In this document: positions 1 to 11,600 of the stretch, one piece after another
Position numbering within the stretch: position 1 is the stretch's first letter
How the letters are laid out: each line of letters starts with the position of its first letter
DNA from: a virus
Virus record (IMG/VR): IMGVR_UViG_3300009448_000014
Coordinates: 1 to 43,244 of that record
Length of the DNA: 43,244 bases
Strand: one strand, 5' to 3'
Translations under genes and position numbers: made by a program
The notes under the pieces: model-generated
What the model saw: only the letters and a program-made list of their open reading frames with translations
Told to the model about the DNA's origin: nothing
The model's database searches: none

Positions 1-197
1 AATAAACAATAAACAATAAACAATAAACAAGTTTAAGATTGTATATAAAAGACAGAAATCAATTATAGATAAAAATATGCAATTAAAAGATCAAAAAAAG
101 TATTTTAAATGTATTATTAATAGTAGTTAAATTAATAGGCATAAGGTATAATAAAATAGACTAAAAATAGAATAGAAAAAAATAGAATAGAAAAAAA
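1..197. other. AT-rich leader with AATAAAC tandem repeat
   Basis: No credible gene was found here. The window opens with at least four perfect tandem copies of the heptamer AATAAAC (bases 1-28), possibly continuing upstream of the window. A TATAAT box lies at 147-152 with only a poor -35 (TAGTTA, 124-129) at 17 bp spacing, so a weak promoter for the genes from 198 onward is possible but unproven. Two near-identical copies of AAAATAGAATAGAAAA lie just before the first start codon. Confidence 0.5.
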
Positions 198-518
198 GTG
201 ATTAAATTAATTAGAACATTTATTAATTTATATAAAGTAATCAAGTTGACAAAGGAAGGAGATTTAATAATTGAGTATAACAAATCAACGATAAAATTCA
301 AGAAAGGAGGAGATTTAATAATTAATGCAGGAAGACACACAATACACAAAAGAGAGTTATTTTTTGATGGATGTGACAGTAAATTTATAGAAGAAGCAAT
401 AAAAGAAAATAGTAAGAGTAAAAAAGACTTAGAAAAGTTTGTAATGAGAAGTAATAGAGCAAGTGAATTCACATGTAGAGAAGAAGAAAATAGGGTAAAA
501 AAGAATGATGGCAACTAG
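198..518 (+). CDS. Small beta-repeat protein, possible spike-associated
   Basis: A 106-aa protein starting at GTG 198; no useful Shine-Dalgarno sequence is visible. I do not recognise the family. Residues about 18-48 contain two similar beta-type segments, GDLIIEYN and GDLIINAG, each preceded by basic residues. They are encoded over a perfect 15-bp direct repeat (258-272 and 309-323). Short alternating repeats of this kind resemble the beta-prism/beta-helix stalks of tail spikes. The reading frame overlaps the PAAR-like gene by 14 bp, so the two are probably co-translated. A spike or spike-assembly role is inference from context. The C-terminal half is charged and probably helical. Confidence 0.6.
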   Translation: MIKLIRTFINLYKVIKLTKEGDLIIEYNKSTIKFKKGGDLIINAGRHTIHKRELFFDGCDSKFIEEAIKENSKSKKDLEKFVMRSNRASEFTCREEENRVKKNDGN

Positions 519-762
519 AATGGGAGATTTTGTATTATTTACGTGTGCTAACAACCCAACGCCAGGACCGTTCATAGAAGGAAGTTTCAACACATTCACA
601 AATAATAGACCACAAGTAAGAATGAGAGACAGGGCGTTACCGGGGCCGTCGTTGAAAGGATCGAGTAAAAGATTCACAAATAATTTACCTACAACAAGGA
701 TAATAGATCCTGTGTTATGCGGACAAACAATAGAAGGAAGTTTCAACACATTTATATATTAA
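505..762 (+). CDS. PAAR-like tail spike tip protein
   Basis: An 85-aa protein. PAAR-type proteins form the sharp cone capping the central spike of contractile tails and type VI secretion systems, and pierce the outer membrane. The sequence is built of three repeats: PGPFIEGSFNTFTNN, PGPSLKGSSKRFTNN and GQTIEGSFNTFIY. These match the Pro-Gly...Gly-Ser...Asn rhythm of PAAR and PAAR-like (DUF4150-type) proteins, whose members are usually about 90-100 aa. The start could be ATG 505 or 508. The gene overlaps the preceding frame by 14 bp and ends one base before the next start. Classical PAAR zinc ligands (three His and one Cys) are not evident; only two Cys are present, so this is a divergent version. 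Confidence 0.68.
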   Translation: MMATRMGDFVLFTCANNPTPGPFIEGSFNTFTNNRPQVRMRDRALPGPSLKGSSKRFTNNLPTTRIIDPVLCGQTIEGSFNTFIY

Positions 763-763
763 G

Positions 764-1861
764 ATGGTATTTTTCGATAAATTCAAGGAAGAATGTTACG
801 AAGTAGATAATCAAGAATTAGAAATAGGGCCAACGACAGTCAGTGAAATAAAAGAAAGATATAGTGAATTAGGGGTTATAAAAGTTTGGACATTAGGAGA
901 ACAGACAGCAAATAGGGAAGGACAAATAATCAGTAGAACATATCGTAAATTAAATTTCAGTAGTAATGCGCTTGATTTTGATTTAGTAGATGCGGGGTAT
1001 ACAGACAATGAGAGATATAAAGGGAGATATTATTGGAGAGTACTACATGAATTTAAAGAAACAGAATATTATTCGTCACATGAAGTTGAATTTAAAAATT
1101 TCAAGATTTGGGAAAAATCCATAAATGAATTCCAAATGGAGATCACGTATGACAATTTACCTACAAAGTACATTAATGAAAACAATATAGAAATAGAAAG
1201 TATATTTAATTGGGAAAGAGAAATTACTAAAGATAATTTTATAGGAGGAATATGTCCTAACGGAGTAATAGAAGCGGAGTTAAATGAAACAGGACCGAGT
1301 ATATGGAAAGAAACAGGAAATGAGATAGAGCCAATAATAATAGATAATGTTCCGAGTGTGTTTACAGAATGTTATAGATATAATTCGGTACCAACCCCGT
1401 TTTTCTTAGTACTAGATGCGGGTAAAAGTTTAGGGGCGACGTTTAGTAATATTTCGTTAGCGCCGACTACGGTATATATTTCTAAAAATAGAACATTAAT
1501 AGAAGGAGAATATAATATAAGCGAAGGATTAGGAACAGTTACAAATCCGCATAAAATGAGTAATAGATATTTAATTATTAAATGGGATAATGCAGAAAGA
1601 GAAACATTAACAAAGTTAACAATTACGTTTAGAGGAAATGAAATATATAGAAGTTTTCTACCGTTATTGAGAGATAATGAACCAGAATGTCCTGAACATT
1701 TAGATATAACGCCTTACTTAGCGCATGTAGGATTAAACACGCCTACTAGATATAAGCCGCCGGGTGAATATAATTTTCCCGATAATTTTTGGAATGATAT
1801 TGATAATATAGAAATAACAAATTATGCAGAAAGAATCACAATTAATCCATCTATTATCTAA
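764..1861 (+). CDS. Unknown protein, probable tail/baseplate component
   Basis: A 365-aa protein with no family I recognise. It is soluble-looking and rich in beta-prone stretches and aromatics, with no signal peptide or membrane segment. It follows the PAAR-like gene with almost no spacing and overlaps the next gene by 38 bp, so it belongs to the same transcription unit. The position directly after the spike tip suggests a baseplate wedge, fibre attachment or other tail protein. This is inference from synteny only. The C-terminal region, from about residue 300, is rich in Pro, Asn and Tyr. Confidence 0.6.
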   Translation: MVFFDKFKEECYEVDNQELEIGPTTVSEIKERYSELGVIKVWTLGEQTANREGQIISRTYRKLNFSSNALDFDLVDAGYTDNERYKGRYYWRVLHEFKETEYYSSHEVEFKNFKIWEKSINEFQMEITYDNLPTKYINENNIEIESIFNWEREITKDNFIGGICPNGVIEAELNETGPSIWKETGNEIEPIIIDNVPSVFTECYRYNSVPTPFFLVLDAGKSLGATFSNISLAPTTVYISKNRTLIEGEYNISEGLGTVTNPHKMSNRYLIIKWDNAERETLTKLTITFRGNEIYRSFLPLLRDNEPECPEHLDITPYLAHVGLNTPTRYKPPGEYNFPDNFWNDIDNIEITNYAERITINPSII

Positions 1862-2111
1862 AGAACCGTTAATTTTAGAGCTACCCCCGTTAATTAAACT
1901 TAAAATAGAACAACGTAGTACAGAATTAAATTTAACTCCTGCCAATTACATAATTTTTTTAATAGAAAATTATGATGGCAACACTTTAGAAGTATTAACT
2001 AGTTTTAGATACAATTTAATACAAAAAGTTAAAAAAGGGATTAATATAATACATATAAGAGAATTAATAAAACTAAAAGAGTACTTAGAAGTAATACTAG
2101 CAAAATTATGA
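1824..2111 (+). CDS. Hypothetical small helical protein
   Basis: A 95-aa protein of unrecognised family. It is mostly helical and Leu/Ile-rich, with a basic C-terminal half. Its start lies inside the end of the preceding gene (38-bp overlap), it is the only Met in the frame, and the stop overlaps the next gene's start by 4 bp (ATGA), which indicates translational coupling. No function can be assigned. Confidence 0.6.
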   Translation: MQKESQLIHLLSKEPLILELPPLIKLKIEQRSTELNLTPANYIIFLIENYDGNTLEVLTSFRYNLIQKVKKGINIIHIRELIKLKEYLEVILAKL

Positions 2112-2359
2112 AATACGTAGGATTTATAACTGTAGAAAATTGCAGTAATCAAAAAGAATTTGAAGATATTAGTTATGTAATATTAGAAGAAGTAGCTAAT
2201 ACTGATTTAATTATTATAGAAAATAATGAATCATATTTTGTATTAAAATTTCTTTGTGAAGAATTCGAAGAAATACAAGAATTAAGTTCTCTTATTGCTT
2301 ATCTCTTAACTGGGGAACATATTAGTAAATTTAGTATTACAGTTAATTACAATGAATAA
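2108..2359 (+). CDS. Hypothetical small acidic protein
   Basis: An 83-aa acidic protein of unrecognised family, with alternating beta and helix-prone segments. It starts at the ATGA overlap with the gene before and overlaps the next gene by 8 bp. It appears to be one of three consecutive coupled small genes closing this operon. Confidence 0.6.
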   Translation: MKYVGFITVENCSNQKEFEDISYVILEEVANTDLIIIENNESYFVLKFLCEEFEEIQELSSLIAYLLTGEHISKFSITVNYNE

Positions 2360-2648
2360 ATTAGAAAAATACATATTAGTATATAATATTACAGCATTAC
2401 CAAATATATTATTTGCAAATATAACAAAAGGAAGTGAGCCATTATCATTTAATTCTGAATTATTTATATTGCCGTCAGAAATAAAAGATATACCAATTGA
2501 GTTAAGAATATGTTTATTTAATGAAGAAGGAAATATAGAAGAAATGTCGAGTAGTATATTACCGCATTCGGCCAAAATAATATGTCAAACAGCAGAATTA
2601 AGTGGATTAAGAATAGTAAAAAAATTAATAGATAAATTAGGCAAGTAG
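2352..2648 (+). CDS. Hypothetical small protein, last gene of the left operon
   Basis: A 98-aa protein of unrecognised family. It runs tail-to-tail into the giant minus-strand gene, overlapping its final 12 bp. No terminator fits between the two convergent genes, so transcripts from both sides must run into each other's coding sequence or end by another mechanism. Confidence 0.58.
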   Translation: MNKLEKYILVYNITALPNILFANITKGSEPLSFNSELFILPSEIKDIPIELRICLFNEEGNIEEMSSSILPHSAKIICQTAELSGLRIVKKLIDKLGK

Positions 2649-5600
2649 ATTAAAAGAGAGAGAACCATCAGAAGAAGGTTCAAGATCGACATCTTCTTGC
2701 AAATCAGCAATAGTAGAATAATCATCAGGATTATAAGTAGAAGTAGTCAAGACTAAATAGTCAGAGACATGCCCTTCACTGTTATCGGTTTCGGCATCAA
2801 AGTCTTGATAGGCGGCTTCTTGTTGTCTACGGCGACTAATAGATTCATTAACAGCAGAAACAGCTTGAACAGCAGGCAAAAAAGATTGAATAGTATCACT
2901 TAAACTAGCACTCATACTTTCAACACCGCGCATTAATAAACCTGAAATTAAAGTAGAAGAAACTGCACTAATAATACTAGCGCCTATATTACCAGCTAAT
3001 TGTTGACCAGCTTGGTATTTTTTCATATCTAAAGCATTAAGAGAGGGAGCATGTTTAACACCTAAACCATGTTCTGCAATATTTTTACTAAGCCAAGGAG
3101 TTAAAGAAGTATTAAGAACAGCAGCAGTGGTTTCTTGGATAGCAACTTGAGCAATGGCTTGGCCAATATTTTCATCACCATTACGAGAGAGAGCATTTTT
3201 AAATTTAAAGATACCACCTAAAGCAGAAGCGTTCAAAAGACGTTTTTTATATTGAGAGGGATCGAGTTGAGTACTTTCGATAGTACCTGTACGAGCATAT
3301 TGAAAAGAAGTAAACATAGCGCCGCCAAATTGCATTAGTTCATCGGAATCAACACTAGATTCGCTAATAACACTACCGAGAGCGGTTAAGGCAAAAGGAA
3401 TAAATAAATCAAGAGTATTAGAGCCCGAAGTAGAGCTTAGCTGATCAATAGCACTTGTATTTATTTTATTCATAAAAGAACTTCGATTCATAACTGTTTG
3501 AGTTTTACCATGTCGAGATCTACTAACTGCATATTTTTGTGAGTCAGATTCTTGTCTAATTTTGATTTGAGCACTGACTTTTTTCTTCATTTGAGATCGG
3601 TAGTAATTATCAGTTTTTTGATTATGACTAGCATTACCTTTATTAGGTAGATACTGTTTCATTAAAGAATCAAACTGATCCTCATTACCGGCAGCACTAC
3701 GTAAAAATTCTTCACCTAAAGCAACACCAGCTTCAATTTGTTGACCTGTCAAAGTATGAGAACCAGCAGAATCAAGGGCATCTATAAATCCATTACTTAA
3801 TTTACCTTGTAAAGAACCTTCAATATCATCTAATTCTAGAGTAGAGTTAGCGATCAGACGTGCATTAATTTCTTTAAATTGTCGAGCTTCTTCACTAGTA
3901 GAACGAGTAAAGCCACTTTCATTAGAAGTGTCTGTGCCTAACATTGTTTGATAAAGTAATTTAGTGAGATAAGTACTTTTTTGTTGAGGAGTCATCTCAG
4001 TAAATTTTAATTTAATAATGTTACCGTCAGATTTTTTAACTACTTCGACTACATTATCTGTAGCATCTAATAAATGTGCTACAACTCCTTTATACATTCC
4101 TGAAAATATTTCTTGTCCTTGACTATCTAATTTATTTTGAGAGGCTAACTGAGCCATTGTAGTTAACACTTCACTACCAATACTTTCATTAATAGTCTTA
4201 GAAGTTTCTGCGCTAGGTAATTGTCCATTCAACATAGTTCGAGCAATATCTTTACGCATTAAATTCATAACAGTAAACTGTTCCATTTTTTGCCCATCGG
4301 GCCCAAACAATCCTTCTACTTGTTTTTTAGATTGTTCGTGATGAATATCAAACATCAAAGTATATTCTTCTGAACTGATATTTAATTTTTTAGAAACTTG
4401 ATTTAGTTTATCTTTATAGGTTTGAGCAATAGTACCATCATCATTATAAATAGCACTTTCTTCTATTCCTAGATGAGAACCTAAAGCATTTTTATGTTGT
4501 CTATTAGAGTCAAAGGAAGCAGTAGAATGTTCTGATTCAATAATTCCATATTTTTCTTGAATATATTTACCTGCTTCATCAGATTGACTAATAATACCGT
4601 CTTGTGTAACAGAACGAGGACTATTTGTAATAGTATGATGACCTAATTTAGTAGCTAATTGTGCTTTATGATCTCTAGCAAATCCTTTAAGTATTTCATG
4701 TCTACCATCAACAGCCACAGCATCCATTCTAAAAGAAGTAACTAGGTTAGAAATATTTTTAGCTGTGATATTCCTAGCAACTTTTAACAAAGCAGAACTT
4801 TCGTCAGTAATAGAAGTAGTATCTTGTAAGTTAGATTTTTCTTGTGAGGTTAAATCCATACTTTCGGAGTAATGATTTAACATTTGTTTATTATGTTCTA
4901 GACTGCCAAATCTACTTTCAAATTCATTTTTAGATAAGCCACCTCTTCTTCCTTCATTTGTTAAATAATCTAAATCTATTAAAGATTTTAGACCAGGGCC
5001 TGGGCCCAAATTACTAGCCATTTGTGCAATAATTTTATCTCTATTAGTTATTAAATCTTTTTTAACTTGTAGATCACCTTCAATATCATCGTGAGCACTA
5101 ATTTGAATAGAAAGTCTATCATATTCGTCAGAAGCTTCTTGCAGTCTTCCCATTAACTTTCCATCATTATCTTTTAATTTAATACTATCTCGTAATAACT
5201 GATGAATATTTTTCATAAAGCCTTGTGTACCCTCAGATTTAAGTAAAGCTTTTTGTGTTGTTTTAATATATTCAGCAAAAGATTCGTAACTTATTTTTCG
5301 TAATTGTTCTTCTACAGCTTTTTTAAATTCAGGAGTACCTTTTTGTAATCCTGAACTAGCGACTTGGGCTTCTATTTCAAGAACTTTATTTGTGTCTCCT
5401 TCGAGTTGCTTTTGGAATTCAGTTTTAGTAGATTTATGTAGTTCACTTTCGGTATCTAGCATTTGGCGACCATAAGTAATAATAGGAGCATCTTGGAAAG
5501 TAGTGCCTATTATTGTATTATAAGTTTTACCTAAAACTTCGCCACCAGCTTTTCCTAAAGTTTTAAGAGTCATATCAAAAGTTCCTTCTGTTAAAGTCAT

Positions 5601-8600
5601 TCCTACACCTTGACCCATAAATTTAGAAAGAGTGGAATCACCTGTAACATCTGCATAAATATTACCTCCAATCCATTCATTCATAAACGCTCTTTTGTTA
5701 AACTCTTTTTGTTTATCTTCGGCTTTTTGTAAATTTTGTAGATTATGTAACCCAGCAGCTTTATTCATTTCTTGCTGCAAAATATTAAATTGTTCTAAAT
5801 AAGCAATATAATTACTATCTGAAGAATCTTTTAAATTAGTAACAAATTGTTTTTGTTCGGGGGTAAGATTGTCTACATTATTAAGTAAAGTATTTACTCT
5901 ACCTTTTAACATATGGACAGAAGGACTTTCAGCAGAAATTTTTCCTTCAGAAGATTTAATCAAATTAACAGGATCAACTAATTCTTCTAAGAAAACTCCT
6001 TTTCTAAAAACATCTGGTTGAGATTTATAACCTAACAATGTGTCGAGGCTATTCATAATACCTAAGATTTTGCCTTGATTAGAAGCAACACCTTCCATTA
6101 AGTTATATCCTTTTTCTAATAAAGCACTAAGAGCGTCAGCATCATAAGTTTTAACACTATTAAATCCTTTTTCTGCAACTCCGTCCTCATCCAAGATTAA
6201 TTTACCTTTATTGTCATACATTAATTCATCTTGAGATACAAAGAATCTTTCATCAATTCCCATGTAATTAGCAACTTGTTTACGAGCTCTAGATTGAAAT
6301 GATTTATGCCCGTCACTTAATTGTTGATCTAAATCTCGTTTAGTTTTATTAAACTCTTCGGTGTCAGATAATAACAATTGTTCTTTTTCAGCACGTGTTG
6401 TTTTTAATTCATCTAAGCGGGCTTCTAATTTTTCTTTTTGTTTTAACTGTTTGGAATTAGAAGGATCTAATGATGCAATTAACTCTTGGTATTTATTTGT
6501 TTCAGAATTTAAATTATCAATCATTAATTTATGTTGATCCATTTTACCCTTATAACTCCGCCTAGCTTGCTGAATGTTTTGAATTTGATGAAATACAACA
6601 GTATAAGGATCTCCATCAAAGTCTCCTCCACCTAAGGTGACTACCCCTAATGAAGCCATCATTGTAGCTGTTTGTCCTCGTTCAGTAGAATAAAGCATTT
6701 TATCTGAACTTCCAATTTCTTTATTATCAGACAACATTGCCGAATATTGATTAAGAGCAGCAACACCTTGCATAACTCTATAAGTATGAATGCGAGGATC
6801 TGTTTCTCCTGGAGGAGGAGATCTAAATACTTCAGCTAAATGAATATTAGCTTTATCTACCTCCGCAATTTTCATATCTATATCCTCAAATATTTGTCTA
6901 ATATCTTGTGGAGAGGGGTTTAGTTGTGACATTATTTGAGCTTTTTTATTACGTAAAAAGTCAACTACTTCTTTATTAAGAGAAGTATATTCTGAAGTAG
7001 CCGTATTAATTTTATGACGAACTGCATCTGAAATTACAAGATTTCCTTCTATATCTTTTTGAGTAGTATGTACTTCTCTTTCTACAGAGAATTTATCCAT
7101 TTCTTGTAGTTTTTTTTCATACATTTCAATAGTCGTATCTATTTGTTGTACAACATATTGAGAACCAACTAAGTTAGATTCTTTAGTAAAGCCCAAAGAG
7201 CGTAATTCAGAAAAAAGAGAAGCAATAGTTTTCATATGCTGACCTACTAAGCCGCCACTTTCGTCTATTGATTTATTAGTAAATAAAGCGCTAGGAGGGA
7301 GATTAGATTGTTTTTGGCTTAAACCTACAAAAGTTGCAGAGCCCTGTTTATCTTCAAAACTATTTAACAAAAATTCAACTTTATTTATTTCTTTTCGACG
7401 AGTATTTAAATCTTGTACAACTTGAGCAGAAAGAGGTTCTAAATTAGCTTGATGTCCTATTAATAATAATTCAGTTAACATTACATCATAATTTAATGCT
7501 TGTGCGTGATAAATATATCTATCTGCTTCTGTAGGTAAACGTAAAGAATTTTTGCTATCTTTATTAGATAAACTGCTCCCAGTTTCAAAATTTAAACTTG
7601 CGAGGGAGTAAGCATTGTCTCTTTTAAGTTTAATTTGTTCTTTTAAAGTATCAAAAGCTTTTTGTTTTTCTTCTTGAGGTAGTGTAACTACTTCAACAAA
7701 GTTTATTATTTGATTTTTAACTTTTAAAGCTTCTTTTTTCATATTTTTAAAATCAACTTCAAGAGCTATAGAAATACCTTGAGCTTCTGCTGCTTTTTGA
7801 CGTCTATAAAAATTAGTTAAATTAGTATTAAGAGTTTTTGTATTTGGGTCGTTATCTAGTTGTTGTAATTCTTGTATTTTTAAGTTAGATTGTCGTATTA
7901 ATTCAAAACGTTCTGAATTTTCTTTTATACCCGCTTCATCTAATTTTGTTTGAGATAAAGCAATACTTCCAAAAGGAACTAACAAATTACCAATACCTGT
8001 TGCAGTAAAACCTTGATATTTATTTTTACCTGCAAAAGCTTCTTGTGTAAAAGAATTTGCGGATGTTTTTGCAAGTTCTAAAGGCATCATACGTGCACTA
8101 TCCATAAGAGAAGCCATGGATTTATATTCTTCAGTACTTAAAATAATTGCTCTATTCTCTCTAGAGGCTATCCTTACTTTTTCAAATGCAGTATTGGCTA
8201 CTGTGCCTGGAACAAATATAGCTGACAAATTGGTATAGTGTTTTAATACAAAGTCTGTAAATTCTCCATAAGTAGTACTCAAAACGGCCATTTCTTGTGA
8301 ACTAGGGAGAATAGTAGAAATTAAACCTTTGCCGGAAGTTCTGGTAACAATTTCTCCATTTTGCATTTCAAAATCTAAGTCAGGAACACTAAAAAACATT
8401 TGGCTATTTTTTACGTTATTTAATAAAGTTTCGGCAGTAGCTACTCCTTTTGACTTAGAAGGGTCTGCTTGATATCTAGCATTTTCTTGTGACATCATAT
8501 TAGTCAATTCATTTAATTGATGTAATGCAAACTTATCTCCGCCTAATAGCAAGTATTGATCTAAAAGACGAGCTTTTTCTAAGTCACTAGCACCTACGTG

Positions 8601-11600
8601 AAACTTATCAATAAATTTCGTGACTTGTTTATAACTTATTGAATCAATATCTTCTAAATTTTCTAGTTTAGTAAAATCATCGATATCTCTTTTAGTTTGA
8701 AAAGATTCCCAATCATAATCACCTTTAAGTAATGCTTTATTTATAGCTTTATATTGTTTAACAAAATGATCAGTAGTAACACCAGATACTCCTTTTTGAT
8801 AAAAACCTAAGAATTTTTGTTTATTAAAAGAAGTAAATAAATAATCATTATCTGAACTTGTTAAATCAGCAGCTTGTTTTTCGCCAAATTGTGATTTAGC
8901 CATACTATCATAGAATACTAAACCACTAGTAGTACCAGTAACCATAGCAGTAATGCTTCCAATTGTATGTTGAATACTACTTAATTTACCTTCTTTTTGA
9001 TACTTTTGAATATCTCCTAAAAAAGGAGTTATTAAGTGTTGAGCTTCATGTCGTCCTACAGACTGAGTACTAGTAGGATCTTTAGAAGAAGAAAATACAA
9101 TATCTGTAAATACTGCAATAGTAGCGACACTAGAGTTCACACCACTTAAAAATTGCATAATATCATCTGTATCTTCATTTTTCAAATCTTTGTTACTACC
9201 AATTAAAGTTAATAAAATATCTTTAACTTTATCATTATCAAAATCGACATCAGAAGGTATACGCAATTTACTACCTTGACTAGTAACTTGATGCATTAAA
9301 TCCACAGCAGTTGTTATTAATGCAGCCTGCTGATCTGCTTTATTATTAAAGTTAATACCGCCTATTGCATTTGCTCTTTTTGAAACAGGATCTAACATAC
9401 CTCTTTTAACTAAATTTAGCAAATGGGCACTTTCTGCAGTATCCCCCGCCAAAACTTTTTCTAAAGAAGTACTTGAAATTGCATTAAGTGCGCCTAAACT
9501 AAGAGAATTAAATCCAACTTGATTTCCAATTTTAGAATAGAGTAAATCTCCTGTAATTTCTTCGCGGCTTCTTCCTTCTCTTAATGTTTTATTATTAAAT
9601 ATTTCATCAACTCTACCCCCTAAAGTTCTAGTAGTTTCTAAAGCTACTCGTTGATAATGACTACCAAATTCACCTTTAATCATTTCATTAATTAAAGATC
9701 TTTTTAAATTAGTAATACTACTTTGTTGGGAAGGGTCTTTATTTTCTAGTAAAAAATCTGTGCCAAAATTAACAAGAAGAGCTGCTACTAATTTTTTAGC
9801 ATTATCTTGAACAATATGTTTTTCTGTATTAAATAATCCTTCTAATATAAAATTAGATTGTATACCTTGAGCATTCTGTTCTTGAGCTCTTAATATTGTG
9901 GCGCCATGTGACCAGAAAAAAGACTTAAAATTATTAGCATTATACAAACCATGAATACTAGAAGATAAAGGAGCATATCCAGTTCTACCGTCTTGTAATG
10001 TTACTCTTTGAGTTTCATCTCTAAAGTCTAAATAAGATTTTAAAGAACCTTTTATTTCTCCTTTATTGTAGGATTCTAATATTTGCTGCTCAATATTTTC
10101 AAACACATTCATTTCTTTATGTACTAAAGAATTATTTTGTATTTGAGCATATTTAATCCTACCTGCAAAAACAGCAACTGCTTTAATTAAAGCACCACTA
10201 TCTGTTCCTTCTACACGTCTACCTGAAGCAGAATTTATTGCTTCTATTCTATCAAAAGTAACTAAGTATTCATTATTAGCAAAATTGCCTGCTCGATTTT
10301 TAACGCCATAAATATAATCAATAGAATTTTCACCTTTACGTCCATAAGTAGAAATAGTAGAAGAACCTAGTCCCGGTGTGCCTACTTCTGAAAATCCAGT
10401 CCGATCTACTACATTTTTTATAGCCTGAACATTTCTACTATCATCTACTTGTCCTATTATTTGCCACTCACCTTCTACTTTTCTTTTATGTACAAAACTT
10501 CCTGTATCTTTATCTTCAACAATAATATCGTCTGCTTGTAATAATACTTCTATGCCTCCTGCTCCTATTAAAGAACTTTTTATACTTTTTTGTTGAGTAT
10601 TATACTGCCCTTCTTTTATTCCTAACGTATATACTCCTTCTTTTTCTCTATCGATCGCTGATAAACTTTTATCATAAATATCTAACCCTTTTTCTCTTAA
10701 TTCTTTATATTTCTCTTTAGAAGTATAAACTGTGCCATATAAAGGGTTATTAAGAGAAGTATCATTATAAGTACCACTTAATTGAATTAAAGCAATGCTG
10801 TATTTCATATGATCATTGCCAGCAATCATTTTGCCTAAACCTTTATTAGTTAGACCTGCTTTCAAGACTTCAACTCTAAGTAATTCATCTAAAACATTTT
10901 GATCTAATTGTCCTTCTTCAATTAAATCGCCCATAGCGTCTTGTAATCTATTTTTTGTGGCAGTAATAAAATTAACTTGTTCTTGATTTAAAACAGATTT
11001 AATTCGTCCAGAAAAAACAGCACCTAAACCTGCTACTTTACTATTAAAAGCTTTAGCCCCAATTATTTTTAAATCATCAATCTGGCTATCTATTTTTAAA
11101 ACTTTAGAAGAATCTTCTCCATATAAAGAAATTAAATTATCTCTTTTATTAAGTAAAGCCTCTACTTTACTTTTAGAAGCGGCTAAAAGAGGTTGTCTAT
11201 ATTGTTGTAAATAACTATCAGATAAATCAGTTAAACTTTCTCCTCTTTCTAACGCCATTTGTGCGTCAATGCTAAAAGAATACATAGGTCTAGAACCCAT
11301 TGCATTTTTAATACGTTGAGGTAATTGAGAAAGTTTTTTCTGAGAACCTGTATAAAAGCTAAGCCTAATAGTGTCTTTTCTAGCGTCACTATCTAACGAA
11401 CCAAATTCAGAAGCAACGCTTTCTAAATAATTTTGTCGAGCAGTACTAAGAGCAGTAGGATCAGAACTAGAAGCAATCATTACTTGTCTCATTGCTTCAA
11501 ATATTTCTTTTTGGTTTGCGCCTATTTCTAAGTCTCCTTGTTGGTTCTTAATAATAAAATCATCTCTAACTAAAGTAGTTCCTATACCTATAGAAGACAT

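Noticed and set aside
1-28. CRISPR array
   Set aside because: Seven-base units repeat with no spacers, so this is a simple tandem repeat.
161-749. Two minus-strand frames opposite the first small genes
   Set aside because: The plus-strand frames have overlapping starts, PAAR-like repeats and operon logic; the minus frames are hydrophobic antisense shadows.
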